The notes below the pieces were generated by a model that was not told where the DNA came from, ran no database searches, and was given only the letters and a program-made list of their open reading frames with translations. A stretch of DNA of 64,000 bases. Source: Psychrobacter sp. Pi2-52. GTDB taxonomy: Bacteria; Pseudomonadota; Gammaproteobacteria; Pseudomonadales; Moraxellaceae. Shown piece by piece: positions 8,749 to 17,523 of this stretch (positions are counted from its first letter, which is position 1; each line of letters starts with the position of its first letter). The DNA is taken from positions 1 to 64,000 of the forward strand of contig NZ_CAJHBS010000011.1 in assembly GCF_904846705.1 (NCBI RefSeq). Direction: 5' to 3'. The position numbers and the translations under genes were made by a program.

Positions 8749-9387
8749 ATGAGTATAATCATGAAGTATCAGCTCGACAACTCGCAAATAGATGACACCC
8801 CCTGTGCCGCTTTATATCGACCAAAAATAGAGTATTTTCTACCAGCTATCATTGGTTGTTTTATTATGAACGATGAATGGAATGAGCAGGCACTATTTGA
8901 GCTAAAACAGAAAGTAAAGGCTGATATTTTAGTAGGCTTACAAACAGATGATCATGACCATGAAAGCTTAGATATCGTAGAAGCAGTTATTAAGTGTCAT
9001 CCTGAGGAAATAAATGATGTCGTTGAACTGCTTGATGTAACTTCTGCAAGCACTATTATCGGCATAGATGCGGTAGATATTATAAACTTACTTGAGCGTG
9101 GCAATTCATTCCAGTTTGTTCACACAAGCGCTACAGGTGAGGTTGAGTTAGATGTGGTAAAAACAGCTACATACAAGCTAATTGGCCAACTTGAAAAAAC
9201 TCATGATACTAAAGGGGTTTTTGTTGGTATGCAGAGCATGCAAAGTTTACCAATGGAATCCTTGGCTTATATATCAGATGCTATTGAAGAATGGTCATCT
9301 GCTGACGATGCGTCCATTTATTATTGTTCCAGTATGACTAATGAGCCTAACTCGTTTCATTTAAAAGTGATATATATTGAGGATTGA
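8749..9387 (+). CDS. FtsZ C-terminal-domain-like protein without GTPase domain (paralogue 2)
   Basis: The 212-aa protein is a diverged paralogue of the one at 6243. It shares PCAALYRP / LATLYTP, the NDEWNEQALFELKQKV motif, GIDAVDII, the FVHTSATGEV turn, and the C-terminal order of strand, helix and strand (GVFVGMQS, LAYISDAIEEW, DDASIYYCSSM, LKVIYIED) that mirrors the FtsZ C-terminal domain. It lacks the GTP-binding domain and the LDEF sequence is replaced by MESLAY. An alternative start is the ATG at 8761. It lies 6 bases after the nuclease gene. Two diverged copies in one operon suggest a heteromer or an activity/immunity pair, but that is inference. Confidence 0.6.
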   Translation: MSIIMKYQLDNSQIDDTPCAALYRPKIEYFLPAIIGCFIMNDEWNEQALFELKQKVKADILVGLQTDDHDHESLDIVEAVIKCHPEEINDVVELLDVTSASTIIGIDAVDIINLLERGNSFQFVHTSATGEVELDVVKTATYKLIGQLEKTHDTKGVFVGMQSMQSLPMESLAYISDAIEEWSSADDASIYYCSSMTNEPNSFHLKVIYIED

Positions 9388-9573
9388 ATAGGCTATGTGA
9401 TATCACGACATAAATGGAAATATATTTGGCTATACAGATGCCTTGTTGACTGATGATAAAGTTAACGAAAACCAAATCGCCATGAATACGAATAGAGTTA
9501 GTGTTTTGAGTGAGAGGGATTGATTATGTCAGATAAAAACCTCAGTTTTTTAGCTGAAAGTAGATTTGATTAT
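9388..9573 (+). other. Probable gene-fragment region after the cassette
   Basis: The plus strand has a good AG-rich ribosome-binding site and an ATG at 9526 opening MSDKNLSFLAESRFDYLFANK, which looks protein-like for about 20 codons but then loses plausible coding character and runs against the minus-strand gene ending at 9574. This may be the 5' stub of a gene cut by rearrangement. The bases before it (9388-9525) show no gene I can support. Confidence 0.3.
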
Positions 9574-9894
9574 TTATTTGCTAACAAAGTCACTTCTCCA
9601 CATAGCATGTTCACATACTGCACAAAACCAACTCTCTTTTGCTCGCATATAGGCGATATCAGCAGGTACTTCAATTGGACAGGCGCTCCCACAATATTCA
9701 CAGCAAACATCATCTAAGCAAGCATAGCATTGGCTTATAGTTTCAAACAATGTTTGCGAGCTAATATTATATTTTTGACAAAGCATACGTACATAATCTA
9801 CATAGCTGATTTTATGATTGTAGGCCCAATAATCTTCACAGACCCGTTTGTCCCAAGAATTTTGTGTCATGCTCCATTCAATCCTGATGCCCAC
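9574..9894 (-). CDS. Cysteine-rich small protein, putative zinc-binding
   Basis: The 106-aa minus-strand frame has many cysteines in spaced pairs: CYACLDDVCCEYCGSACP in the middle and WFCAVCEHAMW near the end, consistent with zinc ribbons. The N-terminal part (WDKRVCEDYWAYNHKISYVDYVRMLCQKYNIS) looks like a normal helical protein. The opposing plus-strand frames are short and lack protein character, which favours the minus strand. I do not recognise the family. It is transcribed towards the preceding cassette, so it is not part of that operon. It lies between two mobile or defence modules. Confidence 0.55.
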   Translation of the reverse strand: MGIRIEWSMTQNSWDKRVCEDYWAYNHKISYVDYVRMLCQKYNISSQTLFETISQCYACLDDVCCEYCGSACPIEVPADIAYMRAKESWFCAVCEHAMWRSDFVSK

Positions 9895-10144
9895 AACATA
9901 CTCCTTTTTAATGGCAGAATGACTATGATTAGTGTCACATTTTTATAGTGACTATATCTATTGAACAAGTCGCACCCATCATAGTTAGCCAGTTATTGAG
10001 CAGCAAGATGAGTCTATGACATAATAGAGCGTTAGTCAGCACAAAATAGTTTTTGACGGAAACTTAGTTATTGCCAACGAGTATTATTTTAACAGAAAAG
10101 TAGTCACTGGCAAGTATTTTTTACTTACCAATAAGGATTTTATT

Positions 10145-10363
10145 GTGATTTCATGTAATCTACCAGTGCTTTTAGCGGAAAGAAGATTGCGAGTTGCAGA
10201 TTTAGTAAGAATGACAGACATCAGCAAGTCAACGCTTCATAGAATTTATAACGATGAGACAACTCGCATAGAATTCGATACCCTGAGTAAGTTGTGCCAA
10301 GTATTAAAAGTCACCCCAGGGGATGTTTTAAAGTATGTTCCCGATGATAATGAAGAGAACTAA
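10145..10363 (+). CDS. Small Cro/CI-type HTH regulator
   Basis: The 72-aa protein starts at a GTG with AAGGA 7 bases upstream. LLAERRLRVADLVRMTDISKS and TLHRIYNDETTRIEFDTLSKLC form an XRE helix-turn-helix, ending LKVTPGDVLKYVPD, typical of the short YozG-like group. It is followed by a terminator-like hairpin and then the three-gene recombinase operon. It is therefore a plausible repressor for that element, or the last gene of an older module. No second domain is present. Confidence 0.85.
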   Translation: MISCNLPVLLAERRLRVADLVRMTDISKSTLHRIYNDETTRIEFDTLSKLCQVLKVTPGDVLKYVPDDNEEN

Positions 10364-10427
10364 GCTTGATAAGAAGGTCGACTGATATAAGACGTTGACC
10401 TCCTCACCCAACTAAAATTGAAATTTT

Positions 10428-10475
10428 AAAATACTCTTTAGCCTTTATTTATCATGGGTTAGGGAGTATTTTTTT
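10428..10475 (+). terminator. Rho-independent terminator after HTH gene
   Basis: AAAATACTC at 10428-10436 pairs with GAGTATTTT from 10464, with a long loop that can pair further in part, and the hairpin runs into a T-tract to 10475. It lies 65 bases after the HTH stop. Confidence 0.6.
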
Positions 10476-10545
10476 GTCTAAAAAATGGTTATAAATCAGT
10501 ATTTGAGTTATCCAAAGATAAAAATATAACAGCAATATTAAAGGC

Positions 10546-10586
10546 TTTACAATCGATAAGTTATAACATATCATAATTAGTATAAT
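10546..10586 (+). promoter_or_regulatory. Candidate sigma-70 promoter for recombinase operon
   Basis: TTTACA at 10546-10551 and TATCAT at 10569-10574 are separated by 17 bases. A perfect TATAAT follows at 10581-10586 without a matching -35. Either could start transcription of the gene at 10607. Confidence 0.4.
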
Positions 10587-10606
10587 TCACTATTAATAAT
10601 ATTAAA

Positions 10607-11176
10607 ATGAATAGTATTCATCTAAAGCCTACTCAGAAGTTTATAACTTTCAGTAAATATAATTTGGTTGTTCATCAAGATGCGCAAAAGGCATTGTTAA
10701 TATGGCATCAATTTAAGCCAAGAATAGCTAGTATAAATATGGCTAGCTTGGATGATTATTATCGACCACCACTACGTTTGGTCATTGGTAAAGATTCAGT
10801 TTATTGTTTTTTTAATGAGTTTAGACGGATCGATAGGATTCTTACAGAAGAGATGAGTTTGCGTCAGCCTTGTCTAGTTGCAGCTGAAAGCTTACAAGAC
10901 ATCAAGCGCTTGGCTTGGAGTGAGGTGGTAGAACTGGCTTTCGCAAGAGGGACTCATCATCCTGAGTTTTTTAAGGCAATCAGTAATAGTGCACCAAAAA
11001 GCATTATTTGCGAACTCATGAATATTGATCGCCTGACGGTAGACAATTATTGTAGGTTTGCTGGTATCAGCCAAAGTGCTTATGAGTATCAGCAGTGTAA
11101 ATTAACCAATGATGAGGCGATGCTGGGGCTGCCCAAAAACCTGAATTGGATGGATACATCTTATGGGGCACACTAA
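10607..11176 (+). CDS. Hypothetical protein, first gene of recombinase operon, 189 aa
   Basis: I do not recognise a named family. The protein is soluble, with a segment AWSEVVELAFARGTHHPEFFKAI and a helix-turn-helix-like stretch near LTVDNYCRFAGISQSAYEY towards the C-terminus, so DNA binding is possible. Its stop overlaps the start of the next gene by 14 bases, which ties it to the two large recombinase-like genes. Small accessory genes are known in multi-recombinase genomic-island elements (for example the GInt type), and this may be the equivalent here. That comparison is from general memory, not a match. Confidence 0.7.
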   Translation: MNSIHLKPTQKFITFSKYNLVVHQDAQKALLIWHQFKPRIASINMASLDDYYRPPLRLVIGKDSVYCFFNEFRRIDRILTEEMSLRQPCLVAAESLQDIKRLAWSEVVELAFARGTHHPEFFKAISNSAPKSIICELMNIDRLTVDNYCRFAGISQSAYEYQQCKLTNDEAMLGLPKNLNWMDTSYGAH

Positions 11177-13475
11177 ATTATTTAATGATGTGACCGACAG
11201 GCGAGTGTTGGATAAGCTTATCCCAATAGATTCGCCACATCACATACAAATGTCTCAGCTTATGATCCATGTAATAAGTTTAGCGCCAGATGATGATATT
11301 GATTCATTACAATCAACACCAGAATCTAATTCTGCAGACTTTACTGGGATAGACTGTGTAGATGTGATGAATCAAATCACTCGGCAAGGCAAAACAGGCG
11401 TGTGGGCGGTTACCTATATGCTGATAGTCTTTTATCAGGAGTATGGTGCGATAGACGTTAAGAGTAATGCTTGGCGGTTTATGAGTGGCTACTTAAAGGT
11501 TATGGTTATGATCACAGTGCGCCATGATAAACACTTTGCCAAAATAGATAAGCTTGGCGTACGGGTTCGTATGGCCCTAAGAGCTTCTGATCCACAACGT
11601 GGCATTCTCGACCAGTTAATTAGCATTCACGCCCAGTGCGATAGCTTGTCCTTATGCTTATCTTATATCAGACAATATGAAGCAAGCGTTAAACAGAAAG
11701 AGACAACAGGTAAAACAGCGAACCAATATCTTGGTAGTAAAATCGGTCAAATCAGGCTGGCTTATGAGGTGGCAATTAATAATAAAACCTTTGTTGGCAA
11801 AACTTATACTGGGAGCACTAAACGCGTAAAGTCGTCTCAAACCGTCATCAAGACATTGGTGAGTACTGACAATGAGCCACTACAAAGAATAGTGTTTGAT
11901 ACGAAACAATCAAACAAGCAAAGTAACGTGGCAATCGCTGAAAATATTGCTGATGACAACGAAGTACCTTTGCTAGACAATGACTTTAAGCCAGCCACAC
12001 AAATTGCTAAATCCTCTGAGCTGCAGCAATGGCGATTAAAGAACAACCATCAACATGCCCGCCGTAATCAATTTCATTTCCCAACCAATCATCGTCAGCT
12101 AAGCATTACCGGATATCAGATGCTATTTGCCACGCTTTGGCAACGCTTTATGAGTGTTGATAAAGAAAGTGGCACTGGGTATGCCGTCTTACTACTGTCA
12201 CTATTAAGTGGACTTAGTATTGATAGCATCATTGCTGATTGGCAATGTAGTCACAGTCAACGGCAGTATTTGGTCTATGACCGTGTCCGTAAAGTTAGTA
12301 GCATTGCCATCACGATTGATGTGACGACCAATACTCGAAGTCATCTGCTTGCCCACAGACAAAGCTATGGCAGTACCTTTTATCGCGCATTGCCTGACCC
12401 TTTGCAAGCTATGCTTGAGGATAAAATTACCGTTTCATCCGATACTGTTAAAGACGCTATCTCTTATGCTAAAGATCTGCTTAACCTGCCAGCACTGAGT
12501 CCGCAGTATATTGAAGCAGGCCTGTTTGTATTGATCAAAAACGAGCTTAATAAGCCATTATATGCTGACCTGATCACAGGTGTTGATGTACGGCATAGCT
12601 CTGCGCTGTATTACCTTAGCACTAAAACGGTAGAGCTAGAGCAAACTTATATAAAAGCGGTAGAGCTGATAACTGAATACTGCAATGATGAGCAAAAAGC
12701 ACTTTTAATAGATGAGTGTAGCGTACCGATGAATGGGCATAGAAGCCACATTGGTAGTGATATGGCACTAAAGACCACAATGTGCCAGCAGTTCTTTAAT
12801 CAACTGGCTGTCAGTGCCGAGAGCTTTAATGGCAAGCTAAAGTCCCACATGGATCGCTATATTGCGCAGTTTAATAGCTATAGTATTTGGTTGTGGCATA
12901 TTGTCATGATCCAAACGGGTATCCGCCCAGTTAAGCACGCACCCGGCTTGCTACACCAGTTTGACTTTCATCGGTGCATGTTATGGGTATCTGACAAAGA
13001 AGAGCGTCATGCGCAGTCTGATGGCAGGCTCATTCCTCTTAGCAAGTTTTTGATAATAGCTATACAAAACTACATTACTTATATTAAGCAATTTGCCGCC
13101 ATCTATAATTCATTATGTCCAGCAGCGCCTTATCCCATCAATGACATCTTGCAATCAGAACAACCCCTCATTCAAATTTACCAAAAAAATCCAAAAGGCT
13201 TTGCCAGTATTACACCAAGCCGCATCCGCTACCAGTTGCAAGACTTTTTTAGTCATCAGGATAACTGGCTGCGTCACCAGCTGAGATCTATGCTCACAGG
13301 CCGCGTGCCTGACTATTTGATCTGTACCCTTTATGGTCATGAGCATGCTGATCAAGAATTTATGCATCCGATGTCATCAAGCTTTATCAGTCAGCTGCAC
13401 CAGCTCAGTCCCCATTTAGATACGATTGCTACAGATCTTCACTTAAAACAAATTGAGGTTCGCCTATATGGATAA
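11163..13475 (+). CDS. Large tyrosine-recombinase-like protein, catalytic Tyr not evident
   Basis: The C-terminal part of this 770-aa protein has remnants of a tyrosine recombinase core: MIQTGIRPVKHAPG (first Arg), DGRLIPLSKF (strand with Lys region), WLRHQLRSMLTG (HxxR) and CTLYGHEHADQEF (the GH motif). At the position where the nucleophilic Tyr is expected, 9 residues after the GH histidine, there is a His, and I see no nearby Tyr. It may use another residue or act as a non-catalytic partner. The N-terminal 500 residues are unrecognised. Its start overlaps the previous gene by 14 bases and its end overlaps the next by 8, so all three should be translated together. Confidence 0.75.
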   Translation: MGHTKLFNDVTDRRVLDKLIPIDSPHHIQMSQLMIHVISLAPDDDIDSLQSTPESNSADFTGIDCVDVMNQITRQGKTGVWAVTYMLIVFYQEYGAIDVKSNAWRFMSGYLKVMVMITVRHDKHFAKIDKLGVRVRMALRASDPQRGILDQLISIHAQCDSLSLCLSYIRQYEASVKQKETTGKTANQYLGSKIGQIRLAYEVAINNKTFVGKTYTGSTKRVKSSQTVIKTLVSTDNEPLQRIVFDTKQSNKQSNVAIAENIADDNEVPLLDNDFKPATQIAKSSELQQWRLKNNHQHARRNQFHFPTNHRQLSITGYQMLFATLWQRFMSVDKESGTGYAVLLLSLLSGLSIDSIIADWQCSHSQRQYLVYDRVRKVSSIAITIDVTTNTRSHLLAHRQSYGSTFYRALPDPLQAMLEDKITVSSDTVKDAISYAKDLLNLPALSPQYIEAGLFVLIKNELNKPLYADLITGVDVRHSSALYYLSTKTVELEQTYIKAVELITEYCNDEQKALLIDECSVPMNGHRSHIGSDMALKTTMCQQFFNQLAVSAESFNGKLKSHMDRYIAQFNSYSIWLWHIVMIQTGIRPVKHAPGLLHQFDFHRCMLWVSDKEERHAQSDGRLIPLSKFLIIAIQNYITYIKQFAAIYNSLCPAAPYPINDILQSEQPLIQIYQKNPKGFASITPSRIRYQLQDFFSHQDNWLRHQLRSMLTGRVPDYLICTLYGHEHADQEFMHPMSSSFISQLHQLSPHLDTIATDLHLKQIEVRLYG

Positions 13476-16400
13476 TATTAGCGCTCATAAACTGCGACAG
13501 CTGAATAGAGAAGAATCCAAAAAAAGTGTTAAGCGTGATGCTAAAAAATTAATCGAAGAATATATCAATCAAAATTCTATGCAGCCGCCTTGTGAGCTGC
13601 AGCATCACTACGAAGCAATTAATCAGTTACTAGAAGTGACGTTCGACACCGCTCAAAACTTCCAATTGGCGCGGCGCGGGTTTTTAGAGTTTGTTCGTGA
13701 TTATAATAAAACCCATCAGATATATCTGAATGAGCCTGTGGTACCGATACTGGCAACTCGTGAGCGCTTGACCATTAACTATGATTGGTTTGTGAATGGA
13801 CGTGCTGTGGCAGACAGTAGCGCGACAATGATAGAGGTTTGGCAACGAAAACGGCGTTTCTCAGTAAACGACTTGGTTGAGGGATTGCTGTATTGCAGCA
13901 TTATGTCTGGTGGTATGAACGATATTGAGGTGCTAAGAGCGCTCTATGATTGGCTGTTTGGTGAGCGCCGTATGTATAAAATTGACATGCCAGCAACTGA
14001 TGGAAAAAGTAGGGCAGAGTCATTGGTTGTGATACCGCTTAGGGTATGTGACGATAATTATGGCTGCGCGGCTGATGAGAGTGAAAGCTTACTCCGTTTT
14101 GTTGATTATATTCCTGATGATATGAGTTTGTGTTTTTTATATGCTCTAAAGGATAAGGAGTTAAACACGGCCAAGATAAAGCCATTTAATACCATAATTA
14201 ACGACATCTCAAAAACGCTTAAACTCACTAATAAGGATATCGATCGCCCCCAGCACTCACTGCTCATCAAATATGCCAACTATCACTGGCGGCAAATAGA
14301 AGGTAGCCTGATTGATGGTGCGCTTACTGTGGTAAAACAAGGTGATATAAAAACCACGGGGCTGCCGACTGAGAAACTTATTTATTATAACCAAGAAACC
14401 ATTAAGCCAAATCTTGAGCCACTTGAGTGGTCTGAGTTGTTTGATGTCAGTTATCAGACGGCAGGGAAATCACAAGACAAGAGAAATACCACAGCTTATC
14501 CAAGCTTTAGCAAAAACCTGATCAAAGAGCTGCAAGACGCGCTCAAACTGACCAGAGTTGCTGCTATCTCTACTATCACAACATTAAAGACAGATGCTAG
14601 CCAGTCTAATGCGCAGCGCTTGCTTAGTTGGACTCTGTCGTTGCTCGGTGATAAGAGCATTAGACTAAATACTATCAGTAAATATGTGGGCTGCATTGGT
14701 CGCGACTGGCTGATGCTGACAATGGGTGAGGATGTTGATCAGTGGCAGGGCAATGACTTTGAAGAAGTTTATGAGCAGATTATTCAGAGTAAGATGAAAG
14801 ATGGTCGTAAGTTGTCTGTACTGAGCAAGTCGTCAGAGTTTGAAGATGATACGTCTAGTGGTATAGATAATGATAACAATACTGCTATTCAATCGCTATC
14901 TCATCTTGATCGCCTAAAAGACAGCCAGAAATTTACTTATGGTCGTCTGAAAGCATTTCATGATCATCAGCGTACGCACTTTGACGCTCCCTATGTTTAT
15001 TTTCCATGGGGTAATAATCGTCAAGTAGTTAAAGCCAATATGATATCACCGCGTGTCTATCATGTGATGAAAGAGTATGTGCAGTTATCAGAGTTGGAGG
15101 TTGATCAAAAGCGGCTTTGCTTGATTGTACTAACACTCGCTTATCGCACTGGCATGCGTATTAATGAAATCATTGGTATTAAGGTTAGAGACATTACGGA
15201 TATAGGTGTCATCAATGGTCAAGTGGTTGAAGCGCCAAAAATAATTCTCAAACCCAATCGGTATCGTAGGCTCAAGAGCAGTAGTGCCAAAAGAGCAATA
15301 CCGATAGACAAGCTTTTCAAGACTGAAGAATTACAACTGTTCATCGCATTCTATTATCAACAAAAAAGGTTGAAGCGCCGTTATTTATTCTCACAAGGAT
15401 CAGGTGATCAACCACTAGCATCTATGTTTTTCAGTAATATGATGAAAATTATATGGGATAGATTGCTGGTTACGCATGATTTCACCTTTCATAGCTTTCG
15501 GCATACTGCGATTAGTCAATTGGCACTAGTATTAAGCAGATCGCCACTAGCGCAGGTGATGACGGATTATGATAAAGATCATAGCGCCGCTATTGTTAGC
15601 GCCGTGCTTGCTAATAATAAAGAAAAGGGAATGTGGTTTGGGCTGGCTAGCTTTGCTGGTCATCTAACGCCAGATACTACGTTTGAATATTACATCCATA
15701 CCGCTCATTTGCTGGCTGGCTGGCAAATGAGTCAAGCCAAGCTTGCTATGCCTATAACTGTATTTGAGATGGTGACAGGTATTGGTTATCAGACAGTAAA
15801 TAGACAAGATGGCAGAGCTTATAGTCCTAGCACTAAACAGGTTCATCTCGATAAGATGCGTGGCTATTTAATTAATAAGGTTGCGGGCAAAGAGTTTCTA
15901 TTTTCTTATAACAGCACTCCAGCTAATACAGCTTGCCAGCAAAACACACAAAATGACGCAGTAGATATTCAGCCGTCTATATTTATTCATCCTAAAGTTT
16001 ACGATGTCATTGCGCTGTTAGAAGAGCTGCAAAAAATAAGCGTTGATAAAAGAGCTGAGCGGTTACCAGAGGTTGCACTAAGGCATGGGATCGCTATAAA
16101 CGAAGCTAGACAGATTTACGATAGAGCCAGTCAGATTTTTACTGATGGTAGGTTGCTTTTGAGTGCCCCAGCGGGACATAAAAACCAAGAGGTTTTAGTT
16201 AAGGCACTTGATAGTGCGTATCAGATGTCAATTGATGAGCCTGCTAGACTGAAGTCGTTTGTGAAAATATTTACAGGTAAACAGAACTTAAGTACTTCAT
16301 CAATTCATTTTGGGATTAAAGAGGCCCAGATTGAGATGCTACAGCATTTCGTGACAGTAGGTTGTCAGCTGATTGATGCCAGTTGTTGGCAGATTAGAGC

Positions 16401-16620
16401 GCATAGTGAGCAAGCAGTAAGAGATATTAAAAAAGAGCTAGGGCTCGATAGATTGATACGTATTGGTGCTCGTGAGAGTTTTCATGGTCATGATGTTAGG
16501 GTAATACAGAAAAAGTGTAAGCGGTCTGATAAGAATTTAGCTATGACAGGCAATTATTATGCTTCATCGGGTGTACTTAAATATTTGGGTTACTTACTGA
16601 TGATATTAGTTAAATATTAA
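13468..16620 (+). CDS. Large tyrosine recombinase / integrase, about 1050 aa
   Basis: The centre of the protein has a complete tyrosine recombinase core: LAYRTGMRINEIIGI (Arg I), RRLKSSSAKRAIPI (Lys region), FTFHSFRHTAISQLA (HxxR) and FAGHLTPDTTFEYYIHT (GH and catalytic Tyr). Long N-terminal (about 500 aa) and C-terminal (about 280 aa) extensions are unrecognised. Normal integrases are 300-450 aa, so this is an unusually large form. The ATG at 13468 overlaps the preceding stop (ATGGATAA); a TTG five codons earlier is less likely. With the degenerate partner upstream it forms a multi-recombinase mobility module, probably the transfer device of one of the defence segments. Confidence 0.85.
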   Translation: MDNISAHKLRQLNREESKKSVKRDAKKLIEEYINQNSMQPPCELQHHYEAINQLLEVTFDTAQNFQLARRGFLEFVRDYNKTHQIYLNEPVVPILATRERLTINYDWFVNGRAVADSSATMIEVWQRKRRFSVNDLVEGLLYCSIMSGGMNDIEVLRALYDWLFGERRMYKIDMPATDGKSRAESLVVIPLRVCDDNYGCAADESESLLRFVDYIPDDMSLCFLYALKDKELNTAKIKPFNTIINDISKTLKLTNKDIDRPQHSLLIKYANYHWRQIEGSLIDGALTVVKQGDIKTTGLPTEKLIYYNQETIKPNLEPLEWSELFDVSYQTAGKSQDKRNTTAYPSFSKNLIKELQDALKLTRVAAISTITTLKTDASQSNAQRLLSWTLSLLGDKSIRLNTISKYVGCIGRDWLMLTMGEDVDQWQGNDFEEVYEQIIQSKMKDGRKLSVLSKSSEFEDDTSSGIDNDNNTAIQSLSHLDRLKDSQKFTYGRLKAFHDHQRTHFDAPYVYFPWGNNRQVVKANMISPRVYHVMKEYVQLSELEVDQKRLCLIVLTLAYRTGMRINEIIGIKVRDITDIGVINGQVVEAPKIILKPNRYRRLKSSSAKRAIPIDKLFKTEELQLFIAFYYQQKRLKRRYLFSQGSGDQPLASMFFSNMMKIIWDRLLVTHDFTFHSFRHTAISQLALVLSRSPLAQVMTDYDKDHSAAIVSAVLANNKEKGMWFGLASFAGHLTPDTTFEYYIHTAHLLAGWQMSQAKLAMPITVFEMVTGIGYQTVNRQDGRAYSPSTKQVHLDKMRGYLINKVAGKEFLFSYNSTPANTACQQNTQNDAVDIQPSIFIHPKVYDVIALLEELQKISVDKRAERLPEVALRHGIAINEARQIYDRASQIFTDGRLLLSAPAGHKNQEVLVKALDSAYQMSIDEPARLKSFVKIFTGKQNLSTSSIHFGIKEAQIEMLQHFVTVGCQLIDASCWQIRAHSEQAVRDIKKELGLDRLIRIGARESFHGHDVRVIQKKCKRSDKNLAMTGNYYASSGVLKYLGYLLMILVKY

Positions 16621-16923
16621 GGCAAAAGTGATTTTTTATTTAAAATTGTCTTTCAGGTACAAACAAAGGTATCTTCTATAGGGTTAAATTATTATTTTAA
16701 GTTCTAAAATCAGTTGATTGAACCTATAAAACAGCTACCGTTCGTCGTAAAGTTTTTTCACATCTTATACGAGTTGATATGATGTCTATAAGCATCAATC
16801 ACCTCATACATAATCTAAGTGTCTCTAATCAAAGAGTCGTTAAAACCCTGTAGGTGTGCATTAGTATCAAAACTCTCTTTTAAAATTGATAAAACTTACC
16901 AAATAATTACTAGGATGAATTTA
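16621..16923. other. AT-rich intergenic region after recombinase operon
   Basis: About 300 bases with no gene I can support. An extended reading frame of the following gene begins at a GTG (16819), but it has no ribosome-binding site and precedes the real signal peptide. CATCTTATACGAGTTGATATGATG near 16758 is a loose inverted repeat of the kind found at recombinase sites, but it is too weak to call an end of the element. Confidence 0.4.
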
Positions 16924-17448
16924 ATGTTAAGAAGTACAAAATTGCTTTTTGCAGTATCAATACTCGTATGGGGTTTTCCTTCTATCTCTAATGCTGCCGT
17001 CACAAAGTACGGTGTAACTGTATCTGAGTGCGATTTTGATTATGAGAATGAAAAATTCTGTACAGATGATCGACTAAAGAGCTATGCCAATGTTCTACAA
17101 ACTGGTGAACCCAACTTCGATGGTGATAAAATACTTTACCTTTTTGAGACTAATGAAACAGGGTTTGTTGGTCAAAAACCTTATCGTTTAGTTGTGATTG
17201 ATACTAGTACAAAAACCGTGCATCCCTTTGGATATGCACTTTCACCTGCAAGTGATTCTTATGGGAATCCAGTTGCTGTGAACAAAGCGGGCGCTATTGT
17301 TGAGTTTGATTTCAATATTGGGTCTGACCGTTTTTGTTTCTCTGGAAATATTGATGCCTATAGAATGTCTGATAATTATAAGCAAGGCAAACCTTTCTGT
17401 TTTAAGTTTGACAAGACAGAGCAAGAATTGGTAAGAGAGTATTACTAA
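16924..17448 (+). CDS. Hypothetical exported protein, 174 aa
   Basis: The chosen ATG gives a classical signal peptide: a charged start MLRSTK, a hydrophobic core LLFAVSILVWGF, and a likely cleavage after SNA. AGGA lies 8 bases upstream of this ATG, whereas the longer frame from a GTG at 16819 would bury the signal peptide. The mature part contains four or five cysteines (VSECDF, KFCTDD, RFCFSG, KPFCFKFD), suggesting disulfide bonds in the periplasm. I do not recognise a family. It stands alone between the recombinase operon and BREX, with its own terminator. Confidence 0.75.
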   Translation: MLRSTKLLFAVSILVWGFPSISNAAVTKYGVTVSECDFDYENEKFCTDDRLKSYANVLQTGEPNFDGDKILYLFETNETGFVGQKPYRLVVIDTSTKTVHPFGYALSPASDSYGNPVAVNKAGAIVEFDFNIGSDRFCFSGNIDAYRMSDNYKQGKPFCFKFDKTEQELVREYY

Positions 17449-17490
17449 AGCATCCATATTTTCTTAATATCCCCCTATAGTTTTTGAAGC

Positions 17491-17523
17491 CACCCTAAAT
17501 GAAATGTTTAGGGTGTTTTTTTA
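17491..17523 (+). terminator. Rho-independent terminator
   Basis: CACCCTAAA and TTTAGGGTG form a perfect 9-bp stem with a 7-base loop at 17491-17515, followed by a run of T. It closes the exported-protein gene and insulates the BREX operon. Confidence 0.9.

Noticed and set aside
9520..9717. Plus-strand 65-aa frame opposite the cysteine-rich gene
   Set aside because: Only its first 20 codons look protein-like; the rest is the complement of the minus-strand CxxC region. Kept only as a possible stub.
16740..16790. dif-like XerCD site
   Set aside because: The inverted arms match too poorly and the 11-6-11 spacing is not met.
16819..16923. A GTG start extending the exported protein by 35 residues
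   Set aside because: It has no ribosome-binding site and would place a polar leader before an evident signal peptide; AGGA precedes the ATG at 16924.
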